From Roseateles sp. YR242 (lineage in GTDB: Bacteria; Pseudomonadota; Gammaproteobacteria; Burkholderiales; Burkholderiaceae_C), in assembly GCF_900109745.1 (NCBI RefSeq), contig NZ_FOAV01000001.1:682001-746000 (forward strand): a stretch of 64,000 nucleotides of DNA. The letters are read 5' to 3'. A program made the position numbers and the translations under genes. Below the pieces are notes generated by a model. It had not been told where the DNA came from and made no database searches. It saw only the letters and a program-made list of their open reading frames with translations. Positions 17,191 through 26,044 of the stretch are shown one piece after another (the first letter of the stretch is position 1; the number at the start of each line of letters is the position of its first letter).

Positions 17191-18459
17191 TCAATGCAGC
17201 TTGGCCTTCAGGCTCTCCAGCTTGGCCGCATACAACTTCCGCTGCGGCACCGAGGTACTGACCTCCTCGGCCTTGGCAAGTGATTCACGCACGTCATCCC
17301 AGCGGCCCAGGCCGACATTGGCCAACGCCAGCCAAAAATAGAACTCGTGATAGTAGGCGGAGCGGTCGATCTCCTTCAGGAAGAAACGTCGCGCGCCTGC
17401 GTAGTCTCCGGCCCGCATGGCTGCGACGCCCATGTCAAAGAACTTGAAGGGCGGATACGGCTCCAGCCTGGCCAGCTTTTCTTCCCACACCTGGGCCTCG
17501 GCCAGACGGTCGGAATGCCGCAGCAACTGGGCCAGGTTGCCCATCGCCTGCGTATTGCCGGGTTCGCGCCGCAACACCTCCCGGAAGGCCTGTTCGGCAG
17601 GGGCGATATCGCCATGGCGTCGGTACACCACGCCGAGCGTATTGAGGCCGGCCGTCATCCGCGGTGCCTGCAGCCAGGCGGCGCGTGCCCACCAATAGGC
17701 GCGATCCAGTTGGCCCAGCGCCATCCACTCGGCAGCGCGGTTGTTCATGTACATGGCCAGCACGGTCGGTTCGTCCAGGTCCATGGCCCGTTGGCGGCGG
17801 ATCTGGGCCCCCGGCAGGAAGTCCACCACCAGCATGGGTTCCTGGTCCCCGAGCACCTTGAAATCGCTGGGGCGCCGCCCCAGCCCCACATTCACGTGGC
17901 CGGACACGACCTGCAGATCACCGACCCGGCTGTACTGCTCCTCCTGGTAGATATGGCGGAACGTCACCGGCACACCCAGCTCGCGCGCGAACGATGCCGT
18001 CATCAACGTGAGCGACAGGCAATTGCCCATGCGGGCCTCAAACGCCTCGCCGGCAGTGCGGGTCATTTCCGCGTCGTACTCCAGCTTTAATTCCCCGGGC
18101 GATGCCAACGCATCCACCAGCACCTCGCGGGGCTCGCGGCCACGCAGGCCACGGGTCAGCCGCGCCTGGATGAACGCTCGCATCGCAGGGCTTGGCGCCA
18201 GGATGCGATCGGCGCTGATCACCTCCTGGCTCGGCGCAAACAGTTCGTCATGCACCAGCGTGGCGGGTGGTGTCGTCTCCTGGACCGGCGTCATGGCGCA
18301 GGCGCAGAGCAGCAGCGTGCCGAGTGCAGACAGACAAGCCCAACGTCCCCGCATGGCCACCCTGCGCAGGCCGTCTGCGATCGATCGCCTCGAAAGATCC
18401 TGACGCGCCAGGGCTCCCGGCGCGTCGGTCCCGACATCCACGTCCATCGCGTTCATCAT
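17191..18459 (-). CDS. Lipoprotein with transglutaminase-like region and TPR repeats
   Basis: A 422-residue protein. A hydrophobic stretch LSALGTLLLCACAMT carries a lipobox-like LLLC/LCAC, so it is probably a lipoprotein. Residues about 135-200 have a transglutaminase/peptidase-like block (MGNCLSLTLMTASFARELGV, then RHIYQEEQYSRVG and SGHVNVGLG, giving a Cys and a His). The C-terminal half contains TPR units (AGLNTLGVVYRRHGDIAPAE and similar). The start is uncertain: the ATGs at 18459/18456 follow a GGAG, while the ATG at 18354 gives a more normal-length signal. Function is unknown. Confidence 0.8.
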   Translation of the reverse strand: MMNAMDVDVGTDAPGALARQDLSRRSIADGLRRVAMRGRWACLSALGTLLLCACAMTPVQETTPPATLVHDELFAPSQEVISADRILAPSPAMRAFIQARLTRGLRGREPREVLVDALASPGELKLEYDAEMTRTAGEAFEARMGNCLSLTLMTASFARELGVPVTFRHIYQEEQYSRVGDLQVVSGHVNVGLGRRPSDFKVLGDQEPMLVVDFLPGAQIRRQRAMDLDEPTVLAMYMNNRAAEWMALGQLDRAYWWARAAWLQAPRMTAGLNTLGVVYRRHGDIAPAEQAFREVLRREPGNTQAMGNLAQLLRHSDRLAEAQVWEEKLARLEPYPPFKFFDMGVAAMRAGDYAGARRFFLKEIDRSAYYHEFYFWLALANVGLGRWDDVRESLAKAEEVSTSVPQRKLYAAKLESLKAKLH

Positions 18460-18638
18460 CGGCTCCGGTACAGCCTCTGCAGGGGGCTGCTGGTGTCGAT
18501 GCTAGACCTGTCACGGGGCGCCTGCACGGCCTTGCGACGAACGGGGGGGAGTCCCACCTTGAATCGGGGAGCCTCGCCGGGTCACCGCAGGGCATGCCGA
18601 CCGCGTCATGGGTAGCGGAAGGCGGCGAGGCGCTTCAC

Positions 18639-19775
18639 TCAGAAGCTGTGGCGCATACCTACCGACAGCAGGCTCGGATGGGACCCCAGGGCAGCCCCCG
18701 GGCTGTTGATCGCGAAGTCGTACTGCGCCGAGTCGTCGTTGCGGATCCGGCTGGCAAACGCGAACACCGACGTCCGCTTGGACAATGCGTATTCAGCGCC
18801 GACCGTCAGTTGGGCGGCCCCTGTCCCTGAGCCGCTCTCGACATGCCCGATCCCGACGCCGACGGGCCCCTTCCCGTGGCCTGCCACTGACAGCCCCCCC
18901 AGCAGGCTCACCGCCCCCAGCTTGTGCACCACTGACACATACGCGGCATCCCGCCGCAGGCTGCCCGCGTCCGTCCGGTAGTCCAGCCGCTCCACCACCC
19001 CAGCCACCCGCGTGTTCCCCCAGGACCAACTGGCCCCGAGCTTCCAGCCTCGGTCCGTGGTGGCTGCTGTCTGGTAGTGCCGATGCAACTCATGGGCCAG
19101 CACCGCCGTGAAGCCACCGTCCACGTACGTCGTCGACCCGGACCACAGTGAGGGCCTCGCCCCCGTCACCGGCGACACATCTTCCCCCGGTGAATAGGCA
19201 AGCTTCCCGGACCAACCTTGCCAGGTCGGTGTCCAGTACTGGAGAACGTTTTGCTGGCGACGGTCGAACGAGCTGGTATCGCTGATGTTGTTGACGATCG
19301 GCGCCGACCCATTGCCAAGCAGCGACATGTAGCCGGCAGTGGTCGGGTAGAACGGGTCAAAGCTCGCGGTGGCTGCGTTGTAGGGCAAGGTCCACACGCC
19401 CGCGAAGGCCGTGCCCCAGGGGCCGGCCAGGCCGATGCGCGTGTCGCGGTTGGCGATGCTGGTGCCGCCGCCGGTGTCCAGTAGCACCGAGCCTTCGATC
19501 TGCCAGACGAGCGTCAGACCGTCACCGAGAGCCTCATCGCCTTTCAGGCCGATCACCGACCGATAGTTGCTGAGTCGCGCCGTCGATCCTTGGCCGCCGC
19601 CACCGACCGACTCCATGCCCAGGTTGAGACGGCCATACAACGTGGCGTTGTCTGCGGCCCTCGCGTGAGACGAGGCAACGGCCGCACACAGCACAGTGAG
19701 CGCCGTGGCGGCCGAGCGGGTGGTCCAGGGGGCGCGGCATGCGCGCGATGCGTGGGGGACGGCTCGATACTTCAT
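18639..19775 (-). CDS. Gram-negative porin (Porin_4 type)
   Basis: A 378-residue outer membrane protein with a signal peptide of about 41 residues ending in SSHARA, then ADNATLYGRLNLG, the usual first strand of betaproteobacterial trimeric porins. The body has alternating beta-strand sequences, including SVIGLKGDEALGDGLTLVWQ and RDTRIGLAGPWGTAFAGVW, and the protein ends in Phe (SVGMRHSF), the BAM recognition end. It is a general diffusion channel; specificity cannot be read from sequence. It is a single gene between the lipoprotein and the exported hydrolase. Confidence 0.93.
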   Translation of the reverse strand: MKYRAVPHASRACRAPWTTRSAATALTVLCAAVASSHARAADNATLYGRLNLGMESVGGGGQGSTARLSNYRSVIGLKGDEALGDGLTLVWQIEGSVLLDTGGGTSIANRDTRIGLAGPWGTAFAGVWTLPYNAATASFDPFYPTTAGYMSLLGNGSAPIVNNISDTSSFDRRQQNVLQYWTPTWQGWSGKLAYSPGEDVSPVTGARPSLWSGSTTYVDGGFTAVLAHELHRHYQTAATTDRGWKLGASWSWGNTRVAGVVERLDYRTDAGSLRRDAAYVSVVHKLGAVSLLGGLSVAGHGKGPVGVGIGHVESGSGTGAAQLTVGAEYALSKRTSVFAFASRIRNDDSAQYDFAINSPGAALGSHPSLLSVGMRHSF

Positions 19776-19883
19776 GTGCCCATGCTCGGCGCTTGCCCGG
19801 CGTGGGCACAGACCCAGGCTAGCGGGACGTATACGCCACGCATGGCGAGGGTTGCGCCTCAGCCATTCGGGTGATGCGGCGCA

Positions 19884-21290
19884 TCAGCGTGCGGGCGTGC
19901 GCGACGACAGCGCGGGCGGCGTGTAATCGGGCCTGAAGCGACAGGTGCCGCTGACCCTGGCCCGGGCACGCTCGCAGTCGCGGGCCAGGCCGGTGGGGGT
20001 GGGTCGATCGCCCCCCACCACCCAGGCCGACAGCGCGCCGATCAGGGCGGCATACGTCGGGTCGCTGAGATAGCTGTGTTCGCGATCGTCGGTATAGGCC
20101 TGCACCAGATCGTCCCCGTGGCCTGCGGCTTCCATGATGTGGCCGAAGGTGTCCTGCAACTCGACAAACGCGGTCGGGTCGTGGATGGCATGAACGGTCA
20201 ATACCGGGACAGGAATACGCCCGCTCAGGCCGGCATCCCGCGTGAACGCGGCCACGGCGGCAGGTTCCGCAGCGACCCGCTCCACACCGGCATTGAGTGC
20301 CTTGTCATCCGCCGACCCGTGATACACCACGCCGAGGTTGCCGAAGGGGCTGGCGCCACCCGTGCGCTTCACCACGATCTCCCGGAAATGGAAGGTTGCC
20401 CAATTCATGTGGGCCACCACGCTCCGTTCAGGAATCCGCACCACATCCAGCAGCGTCTGGAGTTTGCGCTGCTGCTCCGCCGAGCGCTCGCGCGCCGGTT
20501 TGTCGATACCCAGGCAGGCGTTGATCCGCTGTGACAGCGCCTCGGCGGTCAATGTCGAATGCTCAGGCAGCCCGATGTTCAGCGGGTACGCAGGCTCATC
20601 GGCCCGAGGGTGGTTGTGGCAGAGGTATTGGTAGACCACGCGCAAATCCAGCCGGAAGTCGTAGCTGCGCGGTCCGCCGCCCAGCACACCGGCCGTCAAC
20701 AGCACTCCGTCATAGGGCCGCCCCACGGTGAACAATTCGGCGCCCTTGGCGGCGACGCCCGCACCCCAGGACTGTCCGTGCAGCCATACATGCCGGGGCT
20801 TGCCCAGCACCTGCTGGACGATCAGGCGCAGCCGCTCCGTGTCCTCGGCTGCCGCAGTGACCGCGACGCCACCCTGGCGATAACTGGACGCGGCCCAGGC
20901 GTAGCCCAGCCTTGGGAACACGGACCAACGGGTGAGGTCCTCCTCCACCCGCTTCGCCTGCGGCGCCCCCAGGAAAGGGCCGCCATGGTCATGCAGGACC
21001 AGATCGCCATTCCAGCCCGTCGGCACCGCGATCAGGTAATAGGCGCCAGCACTGTCCTGCCCGGAGAGACAGCGGGTGCCGGCGTCCACGCCTGGCGGGC
21101 ATTGGGCTGTGGAGGGGGGATCGGAAACCGGCTGCATGGCCGCCATCGCCGGAAGCGCCGCCACCAGGGCGGCCTGCGTGGCCCACCTGACGAGAACTCG
21201 CCAAGAGGCCCGGGGGGTGGTGTTTGGTGGCAGAAGCGGGCAGCGCAAGCGACGGGAGCGACGGGAGCGGCGGAACGGGCGACTGTTCAT
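19884..21290 (-). CDS. Exported alpha/beta hydrolase family protein
   Basis: A 468-residue protein starting MNSRPFRRSRRSRRLRCP with a very basic N-region and a hydrophobic WATQAALVAALPAMA segment near residue 40, which looks like a long export signal. The core has PTGWNGDLVLHDHGGPFLG (oxyanion region), a nucleophile elbow LHGQSWGAG, and a C-terminal DDREHSYLS that may hold the His. Related periplasmic hydrolases act on esters or polyesters; the substrate here is unknown. The start at 21290 is preferred over an ATG 28 codons earlier because the basic n-region begins there. Confidence 0.75.
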   Translation of the reverse strand: MNSRPFRRSRRSRRLRCPLLPPNTTPRASWRVLVRWATQAALVAALPAMAAMQPVSDPPSTAQCPPGVDAGTRCLSGQDSAGAYYLIAVPTGWNGDLVLHDHGGPFLGAPQAKRVEEDLTRWSVFPRLGYAWAASSYRQGGVAVTAAAEDTERLRLIVQQVLGKPRHVWLHGQSWGAGVAAKGAELFTVGRPYDGVLLTAGVLGGGPRSYDFRLDLRVVYQYLCHNHPRADEPAYPLNIGLPEHSTLTAEALSQRINACLGIDKPARERSAEQQRKLQTLLDVVRIPERSVVAHMNWATFHFREIVVKRTGGASPFGNLGVVYHGSADDKALNAGVERVAAEPAAVAAFTRDAGLSGRIPVPVLTVHAIHDPTAFVELQDTFGHIMEAAGHGDDLVQAYTDDREHSYLSDPTYAALIGALSAWVVGGDRPTPTGLARDCERARARVSGTCRFRPDYTPPALSSRTPAR

Positions 21291-21383
21291 GCGCCGATGA
21301 TAGGGAAGCGCTAGCGTCACGGGGGCGCTCAAAGCCTGGGCCGGTCCTGCTGACACGGGTTGGCAGCACCCCAAACATGACCA

Positions 21384-21413
21384 TTGAAATGCTGGATGGG
21401 CATACAGTATTCT
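21384..21413 (+). promoter_or_regulatory. Sigma-70 promoter with a LexA-like box in the spacer
   Basis: TTGAAA (21384-21389) and TATTCT (21408-21413) are separated by 18 bases. The last 16 bases of that spacer, 21392-21407, read CTGGATGGGCATACAG, which fits the CTG-N10-CAG LexA operator; the right half ATACAG plus the following TA matches the gamma/betaproteobacterial consensus exactly. A repressor bound here would block polymerase. The ATG of the downstream gene is at 21448 after AGGAAGGA. Confidence 0.5.
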
Positions 21414-21447
21414 TCCTACTTAGACACAGAGCAGGAAGGAATGAGTC

Positions 21448-21927
21448 ATGCGCAGATATGAAGTCATCCTGGAGCGGGTGCCCATCCCGTTCCACGAGCG
21501 GGACCTGGCCCGCACCATTGCCAGCCAGGTGCTGGATGCACGGTTGGGCGGGCCTCAAGGTGTGGTGGATGCCCATGCGGCCTGCATTGCCATCACGGGT
21601 GGTGACACCCGCTGGACCATCCCTGAATCCGCCTCCCGGGTCGAGTGCGCCGCCGTCAAGCGCTGGCGGCGTGCCACAGAGGCTGCGCTGGACGCCATCG
21701 ACAAGGCGTTCGCCCATGTTTTCATGGGCATGTCGGAAGACGACGTGGCCTTGGCCCGGGTGGACGAGCACCTCAGTATTCGGCCGTTGCAGGATGCATC
21801 GCCCGCGCCTGCGCAATTGCTGGCAGAGGCCCGCGTCGGGCTGCCCTGGGCGGCCACGGCGGCTGTACTGGTCACGGCCGTGAGCAACGCCGCAGCAGTG
21901 GCTCATGCCGGGGCCATGGCGCGTTAG
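21448..21927 (+). CDS. Hypothetical protein, candidate SOS-regulated
   Basis: A 159-residue protein that I do not recognise. It starts after a strong ribosome binding site (AGGAAGGA, about 7-8 bases upstream). The N-terminal two thirds are mixed and charged (YEVILERVPIPFHERDLART; KRWRRATEAALDAIDKAFAH); the C-terminus has a moderately hydrophobic stretch GLPWAATAAVLVTAVSNAAA that could be a membrane helix. The promoter contains a LexA-like box, which raises the idea of a DNA-damage-induced function such as division control. It is divergent from the exported hydrolase gene. I see no SulA-like or ImuA-like motif. Confidence 0.7.
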   Translation: MRRYEVILERVPIPFHERDLARTIASQVLDARLGGPQGVVDAHAACIAITGGDTRWTIPESASRVECAAVKRWRRATEAALDAIDKAFAHVFMGMSEDDVALARVDEHLSIRPLQDASPAPAQLLAEARVGLPWAATAAVLVTAVSNAAAVAHAGAMAR

Positions 21928-21985
21928 TGTCGGGAGTTAGGGAGCTTCGCATTCACGCCCGCCAGCGAAGTGGCCCCCGCTGGGG

Positions 21986-23065
21986 TTAAAGCCTGGTGGA
22001 TTGGAGAAGCGATCGCGTCCGGCCCATGGGCGGGTAAACGAGGCGCTGGGAAGCACAGTCGATCTGCGCGTCCTTCGTCGCTCTCCAAAGCGCGTTAGCG
22101 GCACGCTGCAAGGGCTGGCGGCTACGGTACAACTCTGGGATGAGCGGAAGCCTCATGCTGTAGGCATCGCTCGCCGCGCAGGCATGCCTGTATTTCTTGC
22201 CTCGCACACTGCTTTTCTGCGCCACCACGTCCTTCTCCGCCGGCCAAAGTTGAACGCGACGGAGTCGGGCAATGGCTACCATGGCGCCTTCGTCTTCCTT
22301 ATCCATCAGGTTGCCGTCCCCCACCAGCCGATCAAAGAAGCCGGTGTACTTGTCCCGTACATCCCGAGTGTCGGAAAGACTCATCAGCGCATTTCTCAAC
22401 TGATGCGGATTCCGGGAGGTCCGAACCAAGGTCTCCAGCAAATCACACATCGCTCCACTCGCGTCAGGCAAAGATCTCGCGGAGGTGGCCAGCCTCAGCA
22501 AATAGGGGGTCGTCACATCATCCCGTTCAATAAGCTGCGAGAACACGCGCTCGGGCATCAGAAACTCTGCGTCCACCAGGGCTGCCAACAGGCCGGCATA
22601 CGTGACGGCGAGCTGATGAGCGGAACGCACACCCGCCGGAGCCGTGAGCCCCCCCGTGGTCGACGGAACATTCAACGCTTCAGACATGAAAGCGACCATT
22701 GAAGAGGCGGTGAACCATCCTGCGCGGTCGGCCACGTCCCTTGAATGCCCGAGGTCGGCAATCATCGAACTGGCGGCCTCCAGAAAATCAAGGACGGCAG
22801 TACGGTCCTTAAAGCCGACGGTTTTGAGCTTCTCCCACGCATTATCAGTACGGGCCGCTTCGTAGCTGGGCGGCAAGCCGCAGACATCAGCCCGTGCTGT
22901 CGACGGCTCCTCCTGCGTAGGATAGGGCGGCGGCGCGCTGCCATTCACCTCAGGTTCGAAGATGCCGAGGGTTCTGGCTGGCGGGGCAAGGTTGCCTCGT
23001 TGGGGCAACTCATCACGTTGCGGGAACCAAGCACTCGGCACACTCACCCCAGGAAATCCGAACAT
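21986..23065 (-). CDS. Hypothetical protein with N-terminal PPxY motifs
   Basis: A 359-residue protein that I do not recognise. The first 75 residues are Pro/Ser-rich and look disordered, with two PPxY-type motifs, APPPYPTQ and LPPSYEAAR. From about residue 75 on it looks helical and globular (WEKLKTVGFKDRTAVLDFLE; VTYAGLLAALVDAEFLMPE; RNPHQLRNALMSLSDTRDVR). There is no signal peptide or membrane helix. The coding sequence is visibly poorer in GC than its neighbours and has no strong ribosome binding site, which suggests recent acquisition. A secreted effector is one possibility; there is no direct evidence. Confidence 0.65.
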   Translation of the reverse strand: MFGFPGVSVPSAWFPQRDELPQRGNLAPPARTLGIFEPEVNGSAPPPYPTQEEPSTARADVCGLPPSYEAARTDNAWEKLKTVGFKDRTAVLDFLEAASSMIADLGHSRDVADRAGWFTASSMVAFMSEALNVPSTTGGLTAPAGVRSAHQLAVTYAGLLAALVDAEFLMPERVFSQLIERDDVTTPYLLRLATSARSLPDASGAMCDLLETLVRTSRNPHQLRNALMSLSDTRDVRDKYTGFFDRLVGDGNLMDKEDEGAMVAIARLRRVQLWPAEKDVVAQKSSVRGKKYRHACAASDAYSMRLPLIPELYRSRQPLQRAANALWRATKDAQIDCASQRLVYPPMGRTRSLLQSTRL

Positions 23066-23147
23066 AGATCTCTGCCTTTGGATACATCGGCACGGCGCCG
23101 CCGCATCTAGTACGTCAAGGCCCGAAGAAGGGTTCCCCGTGGGAGCC

Positions 23148-24350
23148 TCAGAACGCGGCGATCCCGGTCTGCGCCCGCCCCAGGATCAGTGCATGAATGT
23201 CATGCGTCCCTTCATAGGTATTGACCACCTCAAGGTTCACCAGGTGGCGCGCGATGCCGAACTCATCGCTGATGCCATTGCCGCCCAGCATGTCGCGGGC
23301 CATGCGGGCAATGTCCAGTGCCTTGCCGCAGCTGTTGCGCTTCATGATGGAGGTGATCTCCACGGCGGCGGTGCCCTCGTCCTTCATGCGGCCCAGGCGC
23401 AGGCAGCCTTGCAGGCCCAGCGTGATCTCGGTCTGCATGTCTGCCAGCTTCTTCTGCACCAGTTGGTTGGCGGCCAGCGGCTTGCCGAACTGCTGGCGGT
23501 CCAGCACGTATTGCCGCGCGGTGAACCAGCAGTTCTCCGCCGCCCCCATGGCGCCCCAGGCGATGCCATAGCGGGCGCTGTTGAGGCAGGTGAACGGGCC
23601 TTTGAGGCCGCGCACATCGGGAAAGGCGTTCTCTTCCGGGCAGAACACCTCGTCCATCACGATCTCGCCGGTGATGGAGGCACGCAGGCCCACCTTGCCG
23701 TGGATGGCGGGAGCGCTCAGTCCCTTCCAGCCCTTCTCCAGCACGAAGCCGCGGATCTGGCCGTCGTCGTCCTTGGCCCACACCACGAACACATCGGCGA
23801 TCGGGCTGTTGGTGATCCACATCTTGCTGCCACTCAACGCGTAGCCGCCATCCACCTTGCGGGCGCGCGTGACCATGGCACCGGGGTCTGAGCCGTGGTT
23901 GGGTTCGGTCAGGCCGAAGCAGCCGATCCATTCGCCGCTGGCCAGCTTGGGCAGGTATTTGACGCGGGTGGCCTCGTTCCCGAATTCATGGATGGGGACC
24001 ATCACCAGCGAACTCTGCACGCTCATCATCGAGCGGTAGCCGCTGTCCACCCGTTCCACTTCGCGCGCGATCAGACCGTAGCAGACGTAGTTCAGGCCTG
24101 CGCCGCCGTAGGTCTCGGGGATGGTGGCGCCCAGCAGGCCCAGTTCACCCATTTCCCGGAAGATGGCGGGGTCGGTCTTTTCATGGCGGAAGGCCTCGAC
24201 CACCCGCGGGGCCAGGCGATCCTGGCAATACGCTTGCGCGGCTTCCCGCACGGCGCGTTCGTCATCCGTGAGTTGCTGGTCCAGCAGCAGTGGATCGTCC
24301 CAGTGGAAATGGGCCTTGGGTGCCTTCGAAGTCTTCGCGGTGGAACTCAT
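23148..24350 (-). CDS. gcdH: Glutaryl-CoA dehydrogenase-type acyl-CoA dehydrogenase
   Basis: A 400-residue FAD enzyme. It has [17 protein letters not shown] (substrate/FAD loop), the catalytic-base-containing C-terminal segment [20 protein letters not shown], and the [20 protein letters not shown] pattern of GcdH, which oxidises and decarboxylates glutaryl-CoA to crotonyl-CoA in lysine and tryptophan breakdown. The start [20 protein letters not shown] at 24350 matches the family; an earlier in-frame ATG adds unrelated residues. It stands alone, with a 262-base gap upstream in which I see nothing distinct. Confidence 0.92.
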   Translation of the reverse strand: MSSTAKTSKAPKAHFHWDDPLLLDQQLTDDERAVREAAQAYCQDRLAPRVVEAFRHEKTDPAIFREMGELGLLGATIPETYGGAGLNYVCYGLIAREVERVDSGYRSMMSVQSSLVMVPIHEFGNEATRVKYLPKLASGEWIGCFGLTEPNHGSDPGAMVTRARKVDGGYALSGSKMWITNSPIADVFVVWAKDDDGQIRGFVLEKGWKGLSAPAIHGKVGLRASITGEIVMDEVFCPEENAFPDVRGLKGPFTCLNSARYGIAWGAMGAAENCWFTARQYVLDRQQFGKPLAANQLVQKKLADMQTEITLGLQGCLRLGRMKDEGTAAVEITSIMKRNSCGKALDIARMARDMLGGNGISDEFGIARHLVNLEVVNTYEGTHDIHALILGRAQTGIAAF

Positions 24351-24612
24351 GCTTGTCTCTCTATGACACGGCGCCTGAGGTGGCGGCCATGCTGCATGGT
24401 AGTTCGCCGGAGAACGCCCCTGTGTCACCACCATGCCAACCAGCAGTCCATCCAGCCCTGCAGTCCCCGCCATACGCGCAAGAAGTCCGCCCACGCGGTC
24501 CACGTTCCGGGAAAGCAACGGCCCGGTGCCCTTTTCCGCAAGTCAAGGAATGAATGGCCCGCGAAGCGGGACAGAAGGGACATGGAGGAAAAGGGTGCCG
24601 GGTCGTTGCTGA

Positions 24613-25047
24613 TCAATCCCCGTTCGCCACCTGCACCGCCCGCACCAACGCCGCCCGCACGTCTTCCGGAAGCGGCTGTGACTGCTGAGTCTCAAGGGAC
24701 GTGCAGACCAGCACCTGTCCGAATGCCACCCGTGTGCCTTCAGGGCCATCAAAGCTGACCCGCAGCGTGATCGAACGCCGACCGACCCGTTCGATCCACA
24801 GCCGTTGGGTCAGCGTGTCGCCCTCGCGGCTGGCGCGCTCGAAGCGTGTCTGCAACTGTACGGAGGGCAGCGATATCCGGCGCGGTTCCAACAGCGAGGC
24901 GTAGCGCACACCCAGGCCGTCGTTGAACCAGTCTTCGACAAATGCCTGCAGCAGCTCGAAATATCGTGGAAAGAACACGATGCCCGAGGGGTCGCAATGG
25001 CCGAAGCGCACAAGCGTCTCGCGTTCGAACACAGGCTGCATGGGCAA
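24613..25047 (-). CDS. Acyl-CoA thioesterase, hotdog fold (YbgC/4-hydroxybenzoyl-CoA type)
   Basis: A 144-residue single-hotdog thioesterase. The signature RFGHCDPSGIVFFPRYFELLQ-like block near residue 14 (with Asp in the active-site HCDPSG) is characteristic of the 4-hydroxybenzoyl-CoA thioesterase/YbgC/FadM group. It hydrolyses acyl- or aroyl-CoA; the preferred substrate is unknown. Two starts two codons apart (25047 and 25041) are possible. It is divergent from the kynurenine operon, with 230 bases between them that should hold both promoters; none is clear enough to assign. Confidence 0.87.
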   Translation of the reverse strand: MPMQPVFERETLVRFGHCDPSGIVFFPRYFELLQAFVEDWFNDGLGVRYASLLEPRRISLPSVQLQTRFERASREGDTLTQRLWIERVGRRSITLRVSFDGPEGTRVAFGQVLVCTSLETQQSQPLPEDVRAALVRAVQVANGD

Positions 25048-25277
25048 GGTCTCCAGACGTCAGGTGGCCGCGATACCGCACCGGGGGTTCACCCAGCGTA
25101 GCGGCCTCGGGGCTTTTTTACCTGACACCAGCCTGGCAGTCCCTCAACGCTGGTGGCCACATTCCCCCACTTGCAGAATCCCATCCCCCTTGTTGGAATT
25201 AACCGACACCACGGCCCGAACGCCCACGCTAAGGTGCGCGCCATTGCCCGGTGCACTCACGCCGCCGCGCCCAAGCC

Positions 25278-25907
25278 ATGAGCCAACAGACCCTCTGGGA
25301 CATCTCGCCCGTCATTGCGCCGGACTCGCCCATCTTCCCCGGCGATGAACCGTATTCCCTGCGCTGGACCGCCCGCCTCTCGCCGGACTGTCCCGTCAAC
25401 CTGAGCGCCATCACCCTGTCGCCGCATGTCGGTGCCCATGCCGACGCGCCTCTGCACTATGCCGACGGTGCCCCCACCGCCGCCGAGGTGACGCTGGACC
25501 CCTACCTCGGTCCGTGCCGCGTCATCCACGCCCTGGGCTGCGGCCCGCTCATCCGCATCGAGCACCTCCAGCACGCCGCGCACCACCTGCCGCCCCGAGT
25601 CCTGGTGCGTTGCAACACCCGGGCGGACACCGTCTGGAACCCTGATTTCAGCGCCTACGCACCCGAAACCGTGGAATGGCTCGCTGCTCAGGGCGTTCGC
25701 CTGATCGGCCTGGACACCCCGTCTGTTGACCCCGCCACCAGCAAGACCCTGGACAGTCACCAGCGCCTGCTCCGCCTGGACCTGCGGGTGCTGGAGAACC
25801 TGGTGCTCGATGATGTTCCCGAAGGCGACTACGAACTGATCGCCCTGCCGCTCAAGTTGGCAGGCGCCTGTGCGTCCCCGGTACGTGCGGTGCTGCGCTC
25901 GCTGTAG
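25278..25907 (+). CDS. kynB: Kynurenine formamidase (arylformamidase)
   Basis: Hydrolyses N-formylkynurenine to kynurenine, the second step of tryptophan breakdown. The 209-residue protein has the cyclase-like metal site LSPHVGAHADAPLHYADGA (His and Asp ligands), WDISPVIAPDSPIFPGDEP at the N-terminus and GLDTPSVDPATSKTLDSHQ further on, all typical of bacterial KynB. The start MSQQTLWDISP at 25278 is preferred over an ATG 9 codons upstream. It is the first gene of a kynB-kynU-kynA cluster that turns tryptophan into anthranilate. Confidence 0.95.
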   Translation: MSQQTLWDISPVIAPDSPIFPGDEPYSLRWTARLSPDCPVNLSAITLSPHVGAHADAPLHYADGAPTAAEVTLDPYLGPCRVIHALGCGPLIRIEHLQHAAHHLPPRVLVRCNTRADTVWNPDFSAYAPETVEWLAAQGVRLIGLDTPSVDPATSKTLDSHQRLLRLDLRVLENLVLDDVPEGDYELIALPLKLAGACASPVRAVLRSL

Positions 25908-25926
25908 CCGCACCAGCGCAGCCTCA

Positions 25927-26044
25927 CGCCAGGTTCCCGCCGGGTTCACGCCAGATTCGCACCAAAAACGCGCCAGACACGCGCCTCATCGCCTCTTCGC
26001 TCGCCCCGGTTCTCGCCCCCTTCTCGCCCCTTCTTCTCGCCCCC
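25927..26044 (+). repeat. Short tandem repeats in the kynB-kynU spacer
   Basis: Two degenerate tracts fill the 137-base spacer. At about 25927-25966 there are three copies of an ACGCCAGGTTC-like unit. At about 26008-26044 there are three to four copies of a TCTCGCCCC-like unit, running up to the kynU ATG. The last 35 bases before that ATG are almost pure pyrimidine on the coding strand, and no Shine-Dalgarno sequence is present. Confidence 0.65.

Noticed and set aside
23110-23150. GGAACC followed by a weak CCAC-like word upstream of the PPxY gene, resembling an HrpL box
   Set aside because: At 15-17 bases from GGAACC no CCACNNA is present, and related bacteria use HrpB/HrpX-type boxes (TTCG-N16-TTCG), which I also did not find at proper spacing.
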